35,919 nt of DNA from Synergistaceae bacterium UBA1358. GTDB lineage: Bacteria > Synergistota > Synergistia > Synergistales > Synergistaceae. The translations under genes and the position numbers were made by a program. A model generated the notes under the pieces. That model searched no databases and was not told the origin of the DNA. It saw only the letters and a list, made by a program, of their open reading frames with translations. The DNA lies in NCBI GenBank assembly GCA_002306075.1, contig DBRW01000054.1, positions 1 through 35,919 on the forward strand, in the 5' to 3' direction. Shown here one piece after another: positions 19,661 through 27,250 of the stretch (the stretch's first letter is position 1; each line of letters starts with the position of its first letter).

Positions 19661-22480
19661 GTGACAGAAGCAACCTACCACGTGAAGAACATAAGCATCA
19701 ACGGAGTGCCGAGGAGGGTCATCGGCAAACCGGAAGTCTCGCTGCTGACAGTCATCCGCGACCAGCTCAAGATGACGGGCACGAAAAGGGGCTGCGACCA
19801 CGGGCAGTGCGGAGTCTGCAACGTGATAATGGACGGCAAGGTAGTCCGTTCCTGCATCACGAAGTGGAAGAACGTTCCCGAGCATGCCCAGATCACGACC
19901 ATCGAAGGCATCGGTACCCCCGAGAATCTTCATGCCCTCCAGTGGGCGTTCATAGTATGCGGAGCCATACAGTGCGGATTCTGCACCCCTGGATTTATCA
20001 CGGCGGGCAAGGCACTTTTGGACATCAACCCGAATCCGACGAGGGAAGAGGTCCGCGAGTGGTACAGCAAGCACTGGATGGCCTGCCGCTGCACAGGATA
20101 TGTTCAGATCGTAGACGCAGTTATGAAGGCGGCCGCCATACTCAGGGGAGAAGAGAAGATAGAAGACCTGGCCAGGATGTACAAACCAGGGGACTCCATC
20201 TGGAACTCCAAATATCCGCGTCCGAGCGCAGTCTACAAGGCGACCGGTCTCTGGGACTTCGGGGATGACGACAGGCTCAAGCTCCCCGAAGAGTTCCTCT
20301 TCGCATACCCCTTTGCGCTTGAAGGAGTGCGCCATGCCAAGGTCAACAAGATAGACACCTCCGAAGCTGAAAAGATGCCCGGAGTATATAAGGTCGTCAC
20401 ATATAAAGACGTCAAGGCCAACAAGGGCACCAACAGGATCAGAGGCCAGGTCGGATGCCCCTCTGTCACAACAGACGGATGGGAACGCCGCATAATGGTC
20501 GAAGAGGGCGACAAGATCCGCCAGTGGGGCGAATGCATAGCCATAGTCTGCGCCGACAGCGAGACGAATGCCAGGGCAGCGGCAGAGAAGATCAAAGTCG
20601 ACTATGAGCCCCTTCCCGAACTTCTCGACATATACCAGGCCAAGGCGCCCGATGCGATCAAGGTCTACGATGAGATCGACGGCATAGACGGCATGCCCAA
20701 CGCCTTCAACAAGCGCGTATTCAAGAAGGGCGAGGACCCGAAGGAGGACCTTGACAACGCGCCGTATGTGGTCGAGGATGAATTCTACAGCTCACGCCAG
20801 CCCCACATGGTCCTTGAGACCGACTGCGGCTACGCCTACTATGACGAAGAGGGCCGCGTCACCCTCGCCACCAAATCGATATGCGTATACAGGCACCAGA
20901 TGATGATAGCCCGCGGCGTAGGCATCGCCCCCTCCAAGATCAGGGTCATCCAGAACAACATGGGAGCATCGTTCGGATACAAAGTTGCCCCGACCAACGA
21001 GCCCTACCTTGCCATAGCCCTCGTGGCGTGCCAGCGTCCCGTCTACATGCGCATCAACATGAAGGAACACAACATACGCACGCCCAAGAGATCCCCGTTC
21101 CTCATGCACATCCGCGTAGGTGCCGACAAGAACGGCAAACTTATCGGAGCCGAACAGACATGGTGGGTCGATCACGGTCCATACAGCGAATCATCCAACG
21201 ACCTCACCAACAAGGGCGGCCAGTTCTTCTTCGCGCCATACGCCTACGCCAAGATGAGGGCCACCGGCTACACATGCTTCAGCAACCACCGCTGGAGCGC
21301 GGCATTCCGCGCCTACGGGGCGCCCCAGACCTACTGGGGATGCGAAACTGCGATGGACATGCTCGCTGAAAAATGCGGCATAGACCCATTCGATTTCAGG
21401 GAGATGAACCTGCTCCAGTGGGAAAAGGGGACAACCGACCCGCTTGGCGTCATGCCCTCAGGCTATGCGCCCGAAGTCTTCCCGCTTCACGAGATGATGA
21501 AAAAGGCCCGTCCGTACTATGAGGAGATGAAAAAAGAGGCAGCCGCCAAGAGCACCGATAAAGTCAAGTTCGGAGTTGGAGTCTCCATAGGCATATACAA
21601 CTCCAACGACGACGGAGCGGACGAAGCGGCCAGCAACATAGAGCTCACCAAGGACGGAGTCATCATCTACAACACATGGGAAGACCACGGTCAGGGAGCT
21701 GACATCGGATGCCTCGGCACCGCGCATGAAGCCCTTAAGCCTCTGAACCTCAGGCCCGAGCAGATCAAGCTGGTCCTCAGCGACACCGCGAAGGCCCCCA
21801 ACAGCGGAGCTGCCGCGGCGAGCCGTTCCCAGGTAATGGTGGGCAACGCCATACTTGACAGCTGCAAAAAGCTTCTCGACGCAATGCGCAAGCCCGACGG
21901 CACCTACAGGACATACGATGAGATGATCGCCGAGAACATCCCCGTCTTCTACGAGGGCTACACCCAGGCACAGGTCATCAACGAAAAGGGCGAACTTGAA
22001 GTCTGCTCCGGCAACGACAAAGACACCGGTCTGGGCAAACCCTTCGGCTTCCACATGTTCGCGGTCAACCTTGCCATGGTCTCGGTCAACACGGAAACAG
22101 GCAAGGCCAGCTGTGAAAAGTTTGTCCTTGTCGGAGACGTGGGAGTCATCAACAACTACCTCGTAGTCGACGGACAGCAGTACGGAGGCATAGCCCAGGG
22201 CATAGGCCTTGCTCTCACGGAAGACTTCCTCGACGAGAACAAGTACAACAACTTTGTCACCATGGGCTTCCCCTACATCAAGGATGTCCCGGACGACATC
22301 AAACTCGTACACATCGAGACTCCGCGTCCCCTTGGTCCCTTTGGGGCATCAGGGACGGGCGAGATGCCCCTTGCGGCCCCGCACGTAGCCATATGCAACG
22401 CGATAAACAACGCATGCGGAGTCAGGATCAAGGCCATCCCTGCGACACCGGACAAGATACTGGCAGGCCTCAGGAAGTAG
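19661..22480 (+). CDS. mop: Molybdenum-dependent aldehyde oxidoreductase (Mop-like, xanthine oxidase family)
   Basis: A 939-residue single-chain molybdenum hydroxylase without an FAD domain, the layout of the Desulfovibrio gigas aldehyde oxidoreductase (about 907). A plant-type [2Fe-2S] domain carries C45, C50, C53 and C65; a second helical [2Fe-2S] domain carries C105, C108, C142 and C144 (QCGFCTPGF, ACRCTGY). The molybdopterin domains follow from about 195: GRQPHM-type SRQPHMVLETD, GASFGYK, AFRAYGAPQ, EDHGQGADIGC, and FGASGTGE with the catalytic Glu near residue 902. It would oxidise aldehydes to carboxylic acids, probably with a molybdopterin cytosine dinucleotide. It lacks a signal peptide. 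GTG 19661 has AAAGGAG 8 nt upstream. Codon use is strongly biased to C-ending codons, suggesting high expression. It is followed by a cupin and an aminotransferase. Confidence 0.95.
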   Translation: MTEATYHVKNISINGVPRRVIGKPEVSLLTVIRDQLKMTGTKRGCDHGQCGVCNVIMDGKVVRSCITKWKNVPEHAQITTIEGIGTPENLHALQWAFIVCGAIQCGFCTPGFITAGKALLDINPNPTREEVREWYSKHWMACRCTGYVQIVDAVMKAAAILRGEEKIEDLARMYKPGDSIWNSKYPRPSAVYKATGLWDFGDDDRLKLPEEFLFAYPFALEGVRHAKVNKIDTSEAEKMPGVYKVVTYKDVKANKGTNRIRGQVGCPSVTTDGWERRIMVEEGDKIRQWGECIAIVCADSETNARAAAEKIKVDYEPLPELLDIYQAKAPDAIKVYDEIDGIDGMPNAFNKRVFKKGEDPKEDLDNAPYVVEDEFYSSRQPHMVLETDCGYAYYDEEGRVTLATKSICVYRHQMMIARGVGIAPSKIRVIQNNMGASFGYKVAPTNEPYLAIALVACQRPVYMRINMKEHNIRTPKRSPFLMHIRVGADKNGKLIGAEQTWWVDHGPYSESSNDLTNKGGQFFFAPYAYAKMRATGYTCFSNHRWSAAFRAYGAPQTYWGCETAMDMLAEKCGIDPFDFREMNLLQWEKGTTDPLGVMPSGYAPEVFPLHEMMKKARPYYEEMKKEAAAKSTDKVKFGVGVSIGIYNSNDDGADEAASNIELTKDGVIIYNTWEDHGQGADIGCLGTAHEALKPLNLRPEQIKLVLSDTAKAPNSGAAAASRSQVMVGNAILDSCKKLLDAMRKPDGTYRTYDEMIAENIPVFYEGYTQAQVINEKGELEVCSGNDKDTGLGKPFGFHMFAVNLAMVSVNTETGKASCEKFVLVGDVGVINNYLVVDGQQYGGIAQGIGLALTEDFLDENKYNNFVTMGFPYIKDVPDDIKLVHIETPRPLGPFGASGTGEMPLAAPHVAICNAINNACGVRIKAIPATPDKILAGLRK

Positions 22481-22514
22481 CCCGTATCCTTTAAGCAGAT
22501 CGATCTAAAATATG

Positions 22515-22541
22515 GTGAGGGGCTGTCCATCCGCCCCTCAC
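22515..22541 (+). other. Intercistronic stem-loop
   Basis: GTGAGGGGC (22515-22523) pairs perfectly with GCCCCTCAC (22533-22541) over a 9-nt loop. No T-run follows. It lies between the oxidoreductase and cupin genes and may stabilise the upstream transcript or partly attenuate downstream expression. Confidence 0.6.
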
Positions 22542-22567
22542 TGCATTATGAAAGGAGGAAAGCCCCT

Positions 22568-22990
22568 ATGTCCGTACAGGAAAAGGAAAAGAACTTTGGA
22601 AGCATATACGACCTTCCTCTCCAGAACGCCTCGGCGCTGGCCCCCGATATCCAGAAGAGGACAGTTTACGGTCCCGAAGACAGGTTCTGGGAAGGCTGGG
22701 TGATGCGCCACTTTATACTCCCTGCCCATAAAAGCATCCCCGAGCACTCCCATGAATGGGACCACCTCATGTACACCATAAGCGGTGACGGCTATGTCGA
22801 AGTCGAAGGCGAACGCTATGACATGAAGACCGGATACTGGACCCGTATACCGGGCGGTCTGAAGCACGTCTACCACAACGATGCCGATATGCCGCTTGAA
22901 TTTTTCTGCATAGTCCCGACCCACGGCGATCCCCATGCAAAGAAGACGACAATGAGGGCCCAACGGGCAGCGAAGAAGGCCGGAGGCTAG
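22568..22990 (+). CDS. Cupin-domain protein linked to the aldehyde oxidoreductase
   Basis: A 140-residue single cupin. Motif 1 (about 53-80) reads PAHKSIPEHSHEWDHLMYTI, then SGDGYVEVEG, with metal-ligand candidates H60, H62 and H66. Motif 2 (about 88-103) GYWTRIPGGLKHVYHN supplies H100. Unlike the cupin at 1019-1396, the metal site looks complete. The substrate is unknown; a role with the Mo-enzyme or aminotransferase is inferred from the gene order. AAAGGAGG lies 9 nt before ATG 22568. The C-terminal tail is Lys/Arg-rich, and the SD of the next gene lies in its last codons. Confidence 0.88.
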   Translation: MSVQEKEKNFGSIYDLPLQNASALAPDIQKRTVYGPEDRFWEGWVMRHFILPAHKSIPEHSHEWDHLMYTISGDGYVEVEGERYDMKTGYWTRIPGGLKHVYHNDADMPLEFFCIVPTHGDPHAKKTTMRAQRAAKKAGG

Positions 22991-22994
22991 GGTC

Positions 22995-24149
22995 TTGAAA
23001 AGGTTTCTTTCAAAAAAGTGCAGGGACATAAAACCCTCCCTGATGATGAAAATGGCGGCGATGGCGGGGGGTGTCGAAGGCTGTATAGACCTCACCCTCG
23101 GAGAGCCTGACATCCCGACTCCCCGAACCATCTGCGATGCACTGTGCGAAGCCGCCAGACGGGGAGATACCCACTACGCCCCCGGCATGGGCCTCCGCGG
23201 GCTTCGCAACGCCATTTCCGGCTACTGGAAGAGAAGGTACGGTTTAGACTATTCCCCTGATGAGATATTAGTCACGACAGGCGGGAGCCAGGCTTCGCAT
23301 CTTGCGATGCAGGCATGTCTTGATCCCGGAGACGAGGTCATCATACTCGAACCGTTCTTCACCTTTTATGAACAGCACGTCCGTCAGGCAGGCGGAGTGC
23401 CAGTATACTGCACGAGCGGGGTCGAAGAGGCATTCCTTCCCGATCCCGCAAAGATAGAGGCCTGCACAGGCGAAAGGACGAAGGCGATAATAATAAACTC
23501 TCCCTGCAATCCGACGGGAGCCGTCTTCCCGCCTGAGCTCCTGAAAGAAATATCAAATATCGTGTCAAGACATGATCTCCTTGTCATATCCGATGAACTT
23601 TACGAGGCATTCGTATACGGCGTCTCCCATGTACCCTTCGCGTCACTTCCGGGGATGAAAGAGAGGACAGTGACCATAGGGGGCATGTCGAAGAGTTATG
23701 CCATGACGGGCTGGCGCATAGGCTATGCTATGGGATCTCCTGAAATACTCAGGGCGATGCAGGTGACCGGAGTGCCCCATACCATAAGCGTGAACACGAT
23801 GGTCCAGAAGGCATCTGAATTTGCCCTCAACAACTGCGATGACGCGGTAAGCGAAATAACCACGCTTTTCGAAAAGCGTGTGAAATTTGCATATGAGAAG
23901 TTCCGGGACCTTCCCGGGATAAGAACGGCCGAGCCCAAAGGCAGCTTCTACCTCTTCCTCGATGTATCCGGAACGGGCATGGACGGGGAAGAGTTTGCCG
24001 ACAGGGCGCTTAAAGAGGCAAAAGTAGTCACCATACCGGGGGCCTCTTTCGGACAGAACTGCGGCAATTATGTCAGGATAGCATGCACAGTGTCTGAAGA
24101 GATGCTTGATGAGGCATCGCAAAGGATACTGAAAATACTTATAAATTAA
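22995..24149 (+). CDS. PLP-dependent aminotransferase (aspartate aminotransferase family)
   Basis: A 384-residue fold-type I aminotransferase. Motifs: LTLGEPDIPTP (substrate loop), YAPGMGLRGLRNAI, TTGGSQA (phosphate cup), NSPCNPTG (Asn172), SDELYEAFVY (Asp200 and Tyr), GGMSKSYAMTGWRIGYA (Schiff-base Lys233, phosphate Arg241) and YVRIACT (substrate-carboxylate Arg). It resembles AspB/PatA-type enzymes acting on aspartate, aromatic or branched amino acids. The start is TTG 22995, with GGAGG (22982-22986) 8 nt upstream inside the end of the cupin gene, so the two are coupled. Third gene after the riboswitch candidate, so it may be controlled by it. Confidence 0.92.
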   Translation: MKRFLSKKCRDIKPSLMMKMAAMAGGVEGCIDLTLGEPDIPTPRTICDALCEAARRGDTHYAPGMGLRGLRNAISGYWKRRYGLDYSPDEILVTTGGSQASHLAMQACLDPGDEVIILEPFFTFYEQHVRQAGGVPVYCTSGVEEAFLPDPAKIEACTGERTKAIIINSPCNPTGAVFPPELLKEISNIVSRHDLLVISDELYEAFVYGVSHVPFASLPGMKERTVTIGGMSKSYAMTGWRIGYAMGSPEILRAMQVTGVPHTISVNTMVQKASEFALNNCDDAVSEITTLFEKRVKFAYEKFRDLPGIRTAEPKGSFYLFLDVSGTGMDGEEFADRALKEAKVVTIPGASFGQNCGNYVRIACTVSEEMLDEASQRILKILIN

Positions 24150-24203
24150 GGTGTAAGGGGAAAAAAAGAAAGGTTTCGGATCGTCGGGGGCCCTGCCCCA
24201 CGG

Positions 24204-24258
24204 CACCGGTTCAGAGGTTTGATGCTCGTTGAAGAGTCTGTATCCTTCTGAACCTGTG
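24204..24258. repeat. Inverted repeat in a long intergenic stretch
   Basis: CAC-C-GGTTCAGA (24204-24215) pairs with TCTGAACC-T-GTG (24247-24258), core 8 bp perfect, enclosing about 30 nt that can itself form a CTC/GAG hairpin. There is no clear T-run on the plus side beyond ACTTCTTTC. This may be the end of the aminotransferase transcript. The rest of 24150-24327 shows nothing I can name. Confidence 0.45.
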
Positions 24259-24327
24259 CTGAAAAAACTTCTTTCAAATGCGTTTGTCAAAAAACTCAGA
24301 TGACGTGGTGCGTTTCGTTCTCCCGAA

Positions 24328-24456
24328 CTATGCCGATCTTCTCATGATCATGGTCCGCTCGACAGGCAGTCCGTTTTCTATTCTGACTGCTTCAAAGCGT
24401 CCTTCCGGTGTCATCCAGTACGGCATGCCGGAAATGTATACCAATTTGTCGCTCAT
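24328..24456 (-). CDS. Unrecognised 42-residue small protein
   Basis: A short open frame whose translation signals are unusually good: AAAAGGAGGTGAGATA immediately precedes ATG 24456 (AGGAGG, 7-nt spacing), and a consensus promoter with an operator-like repeat lies just upstream. The product begins MSDKLVYISGMPYWMTPEG and ends RTMIMRRSA; it is basic at the C-terminus, with no membrane segment, no signal peptide and no Cys. I know no family for it. The PYWMTPEG / FEAVRIENG pattern looks like a small beta-hairpin protein. It lies downstream of, and on the same strand as, the xanthine phosphoribosyltransferase gene, but has its own promoter. Confidence 0.72.
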   Translation of the reverse strand: MSDKLVYISGMPYWMTPEGRFEAVRIENGLPVERTMIMRRSA

Positions 24457-24479
24457 TATCTCACCTCCTTTTACAAAAA

Positions 24480-24522
24480 GTAAACAACCTGTTGATTATA
24501 CAGGTTGTTTACCATCTGTCAA
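24480..24522 (-). promoter_or_regulatory. Consensus promoter overlapped by a 13-bp inverted-repeat operator
   Basis: On the minus strand: perfect -35 TTGACA (24522-24517), 16-nt spacer, perfect -10 TATAAT (24500-24495). The inverted repeat GTAAACAACCTGT (24480-24492) / ACAGGTTGTTTAC (24500-24512) has a 7-nt centre holding most of the -10. A repressor dimer, for example of the TetR class, bound here would block RNA polymerase. No such regulator gene is in the window. Predicted start of transcription is near 24488, giving a leader of about 30 nt for the small gene. Confidence 0.82.
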
Positions 24523-24555
24523 ATCATTATTGCCGGTAAATGATGGGAAAAACTG

Positions 24556-25047
24556 CTACATGTCTGCGATGGGCGGTATAAATGCAGCGGATGTCTCCGT
24601 ATCCCAGGGGAAGAGCACCCATGTATCCTGGCTGACTTCCGTGACGAACGTATCCACGAGAGGCCTTCCCTCGGGCTTTGCATAGACCGTTGCAAAATGG
24701 GCCCCTATGAACATGTCCCTCACTATCTTTGCGGTCTTGCCCGTGTCGACAAGGTCGTCGATCAGGAGCCAGGTCTCGTCTACTCCCGCAAGATCAGGAC
24801 GCTTCAGTATATTTGTCGCGCCCTGCTCCTTCATTGTGTAGCTTGATATGCATATCGTATCGACAAGGTGTATGTTGAGCTCCCTGGCTATTATGGCAGC
24901 GGGTACAAGGCCTCCTCTTGCCACGGTCACGATCCTGCTCCAGTCCTTCCTCTTGTCGAGCAGTTTCCAGGCGAGGGCTCTGCAGTCCCTTTGCAGCTGT
25001 TCCCACGATACCGGATAATTTTTATGGTAACGGTCGGAAGTTTTCAT
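24556..25047 (-). CDS. gpt: Xanthine(-guanine) phosphoribosyltransferase
   Basis: A 163-residue purine salvage enzyme that joins xanthine or guanine to PRPP. It is very close in layout to E. coli Gpt: VTVARGGLVPAAIIARELNI, LVDTICISSY, the PRPP loop WLLIDDLVDTGKTA (about 93-106), FATVYAKPEGRPLVD and the C-terminal WVLFPWD. The Gpt-like hood region makes xanthine/guanine the likely bases rather than hypoxanthine. GGGAGAG lies about 8 nt before ATG 25047. It stands about 90 nt downstream of the amidase gene on the same strand. Confidence 0.93.
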   Translation of the reverse strand: MKTSDRYHKNYPVSWEQLQRDCRALAWKLLDKRKDWSRIVTVARGGLVPAAIIARELNIHLVDTICISSYTMKEQGATNILKRPDLAGVDETWLLIDDLVDTGKTAKIVRDMFIGAHFATVYAKPEGRPLVDTFVTEVSQDTWVLFPWDTETSAAFIPPIADM

Positions 25048-25135
25048 CGTATTACTCTCCCTGTGATAGTATCATTTGCCGGAAATTGTACATTTATAAG
25101 AGACGGATGTCTACGGTACGTTGCGGTCCGCGGGA

Positions 25136-25927
25136 TCAATAGAGTTCCGGTCTTCTCATGTCGAAGACCTTGAGGAAATCCCTCGCCTTTTTCACCTTTG
25201 AGGTGTCGATTTCGACGAATACGAATTCCTCAGTCATGCCGGCCTGATAGAGCACCTTTCCCCAGGGGTCCACGACCATGGAATGTCCTCCGAAGAGGGT
25301 CCCGTTTGTCGTCCCCACCCTGTTGCATGCCGCTACGAACATCATGTTTTCGACAGCCCTAGCCTGGATGAGCGTGCACCAGTGTTCGATGCGTGATGCG
25401 GGCCACTCCGCGGAAAAGATCTGTAGTTCGGAGCCCTCTGTCGCATAGAGCCTTGTCAGTTCGGGGAAACGCAGGTCGTAACATATCGCAAGGGAGGCGC
25501 GGATGCCCTCGATATCGAACCCGACCCTCTTTTCTCCGGGAAGCAGGTGCTCCTGCTCTTCCATCAAAGGTATAAGGTGGATCTTGTCGTAATGTGTCAT
25601 GTATCTGCCGGAAGGGTCTATCACCATTGCCCTGTTGGCAGCACCCTTTTCTGTAAGGGCAAGGACTGAACCGCCGGTGAACCAGCAGTTGTGCTTCACG
25701 GCAAGTTTTCCGAGGAACTCGGCCGCCTGTGATGCATTTCTGTCTCCAAATTTATCAGAATCTTCGATGACATAGCCTACGTCCCATATCTCAGGCAGGA
25801 TCACCGCGGTGGGGATGTCAGAGCTGATCCATTTTGAGTCCAGCGTTTTCTCCACCTTTTCATAGTTGGCCCTTCTGTCTCCCGGTACTATTTCCATCTG
25901 CAGAATGGCGATACGGAGCAATGACAT
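25136..25927 (-). CDS. Carbon-nitrogen hydrolase (nitrilase/omega-amidase family)
   Basis: A 263-residue cytoplasmic amidase. The Glu-Lys-Cys triad is complete: E46 (ILPEIWD), K115 (HYDKIHLIP) and C149 (AICYDLRFPEL). CYDLRFPEL and the short length match the Nit2/YafV branch, which hydrolyses omega-amides of 2-oxo acids (2-oxoglutaramate, 2-oxosuccinamate), products of glutamine or asparagine transamination. That fits the many aminotransferases here but is inference. I start at ATG 25927 because AAGGAGGG lies 8-9 nt upstream; ATG 25963 would add 12 basic residues and place the SD inside the gene. Confidence 0.92.
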   Translation of the reverse strand: MSLLRIAILQMEIVPGDRRANYEKVEKTLDSKWISSDIPTAVILPEIWDVGYVIEDSDKFGDRNASQAAEFLGKLAVKHNCWFTGGSVLALTEKGAANRAMVIDPSGRYMTHYDKIHLIPLMEEQEHLLPGEKRVGFDIEGIRASLAICYDLRFPELTRLYATEGSELQIFSAEWPASRIEHWCTLIQARAVENMMFVAACNRVGTTNGTLFGGHSMVVDPWGKVLYQAGMTEEFVFVEIDTSKVKKARDFLKVFDMRRPELY

Positions 25928-26023
25928 TGCAATGACCCTCCTTCTGTTGCTGTTATTTGGCATTAGCCGTATATCTGACCTAAACTTTAATCAATGGATA
26001 AAAAAAATTCAATACCTCGTGAC

Positions 26024-26263
26024 CTAATTTGACGCATCGGCCCGTTCCCCAAGTTTTTCGAGAAGCCCCGCCACCGATCTCCGGGAAGATCTCCTCAGGT
26101 TTTCCGACCTTCGTAGGGTCATGATGAGCACGTCACCCTCGGACGTTCCTTCCGGCATGAGGCTGAGCGGCAGGGTAACACAGACTCCCTTCCTTCCGAC
26201 CAGGAGAGTGCATGTATCGCCGTCGACCGCATCTACGAAGATCCTCGATCTCTTAGTTTCCAT
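26024..26263 (-). CDS. DUF3006 domain protein
   Basis: A 79-residue protein. The first half fits DUF3006, a small beta-barrel-like domain: RIFVDAVDGDTCTLLVG, then VTLPLSLMPEGTSEGDVL. The last 25 residues are Arg/Ser-rich. Function is unknown; the family usually lies next to ComEC-like metallo-hydrolases, as here. It overlaps the upstream hydrolase gene by 11 nt, so translation is coupled. Confidence 0.82.
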   Translation of the reverse strand: METKRSRIFVDAVDGDTCTLLVGRKGVCVTLPLSLMPEGTSEGDVLIMTLRRSENLRRSSRRSVAGLLEKLGERADASN

Positions 26264-27146
26264 TTCCTCCTGCCTCCCTTTCGCCGGGCCACATTATCCT
26301 TTCTCCGTCAGAGACTATCCTGACGGTTCCGTCTTTTGTGTCGAGCCTTTTTATCCCCATGGCGGAGACCGCACTTACTACCTTTTTGTGCGGGTAGCCG
26401 TATGGATTGTTCTTTCCGTAGCTTAGTATTATCAGACCGGGAACGACCTCCTTGAGAAGGTCCATATCGGTGCCGTTGCTGCTTCCGTGGTGAGCTGCCT
26501 TCAATACCGTCGCCCGGGGCAATGGGGCTGTCGTCGCACGCTGTTCCCGTTCCATGTCGGCAAGCATGAGGAATGAGGTATTGCCGTATTTGATGCTGAG
26601 CACGAGGCAGTTGTTGTTGGCGTCCCTCTTCGTTCCTCTTATGAGCCGTGCGGGGGCCAGCACCTCTATAAGAACGCTGCCCATCTTCTCGGAATGGCCT
26701 CTTTTGGGCCTTCCGAAGGGGATGTTCTTCTTTTGTATCATGCTGTAGAAATTTTTCTGGATAGGCGATCCGTGGATGTACCCCGAATCCCATATCTTGC
26801 CAATGGGAAAATTGGAGAGGATCCTGGTCATCCCGCCTATATGGTCTGAGTGAGGATGGGTGGCGACCAGCAGATCTATCTTTTTTACATCCAGCCTTTT
26901 TAACTCACGTACAAGTTTTTTCCCCGCAGCTTCGGGGCCCGCGTCTATAAGTATGGTCTCACCGCCGGGGAGGATGAAGAGGAAGGAGTCGCCCTGTCCT
27001 ACATCGAACGCGTACAAGCTCATGCCGCCGCCGGTCTCTTCCTTCCCGGGGCTGTCGATCCACGATGCCGAAACGGGCATGACCACGGCAAGGATAAAGA
27101 GCAGGATAAATATTTTTTTGTGTCTCTTCAGAATGTCTAAGTTCAA
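26253..27146 (-). CDS. ComEC/Rec2-like metallo-beta-lactamase-fold hydrolase
   Basis: A 297-residue protein: N-terminal signal-anchor (about 11-28), then a metallo-beta-lactamase domain with FDVGQGDSFLFILP, ILIDAG, the metal motif THPHSDH (H97, H99, D101, H102) and AAHHGSSN. It corresponds to the detached C-terminal domain of ComEC, without the channel domain. In ComEC this domain is thought to degrade the non-transforming DNA strand; stand-alone secreted copies may be extracellular nucleases or phosphodiesterases. The start is TTG 27146, preceded by GGGAGAG. It forms an operon with the DUF3006 gene. Confidence 0.9.
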   Translation of the reverse strand: MNLDILKRHKKIFILLFILAVVMPVSASWIDSPGKEETGGGMSLYAFDVGQGDSFLFILPGGETILIDAGPEAAGKKLVRELKRLDVKKIDLLVATHPHSDHIGGMTRILSNFPIGKIWDSGYIHGSPIQKNFYSMIQKKNIPFGRPKRGHSEKMGSVLIEVLAPARLIRGTKRDANNNCLVLSIKYGNTSFLMLADMEREQRATTAPLPRATVLKAAHHGSSNGTDMDLLKEVVPGLIILSYGKNNPYGYPHKKVVSAVSAMGIKRLDTKDGTVRIVSDGERIMWPGEREAGGNGN

Positions 27147-27186
27147 ATCGTCTCTCCCTGCAAGGTTGATATCAAACCCTCATGAT

Positions 27187-27215
27187 TTTACCAACGGGTG
27201 CGATGAGGTTATAAT
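27187..27215 (+). promoter_or_regulatory. Promoter of the AEC transporter gene
   Basis: TTTACC (27187-27192), 17-nt spacer, perfect TATAAT (27210-27215), about 35 nt before the start codon. Confidence 0.6.
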
Positions 27216-27250
27216 CGTCTGTATGCTCATTCAGTGAAAGGATGCAGACA

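Noticed and set aside
19393..20268. 291-codon plus-strand frame overlapping the second leader RNA and the start of the oxidoreductase
   Set aside because: Basic, repetitive product in another frame of a clear gene, no family text.
21458..22312. 284-codon open frame antisense to the aldehyde oxidoreductase
   Set aside because: It is an effect of the strong C-ending codon bias of the sense gene; low-complexity Val/Asp-rich product, no SD, no promoter.
24278..24685. 135-codon plus-strand frame
   Set aside because: Crosses the operator-promoter and lies antisense to the small gene and the phosphoribosyltransferase; no family text.
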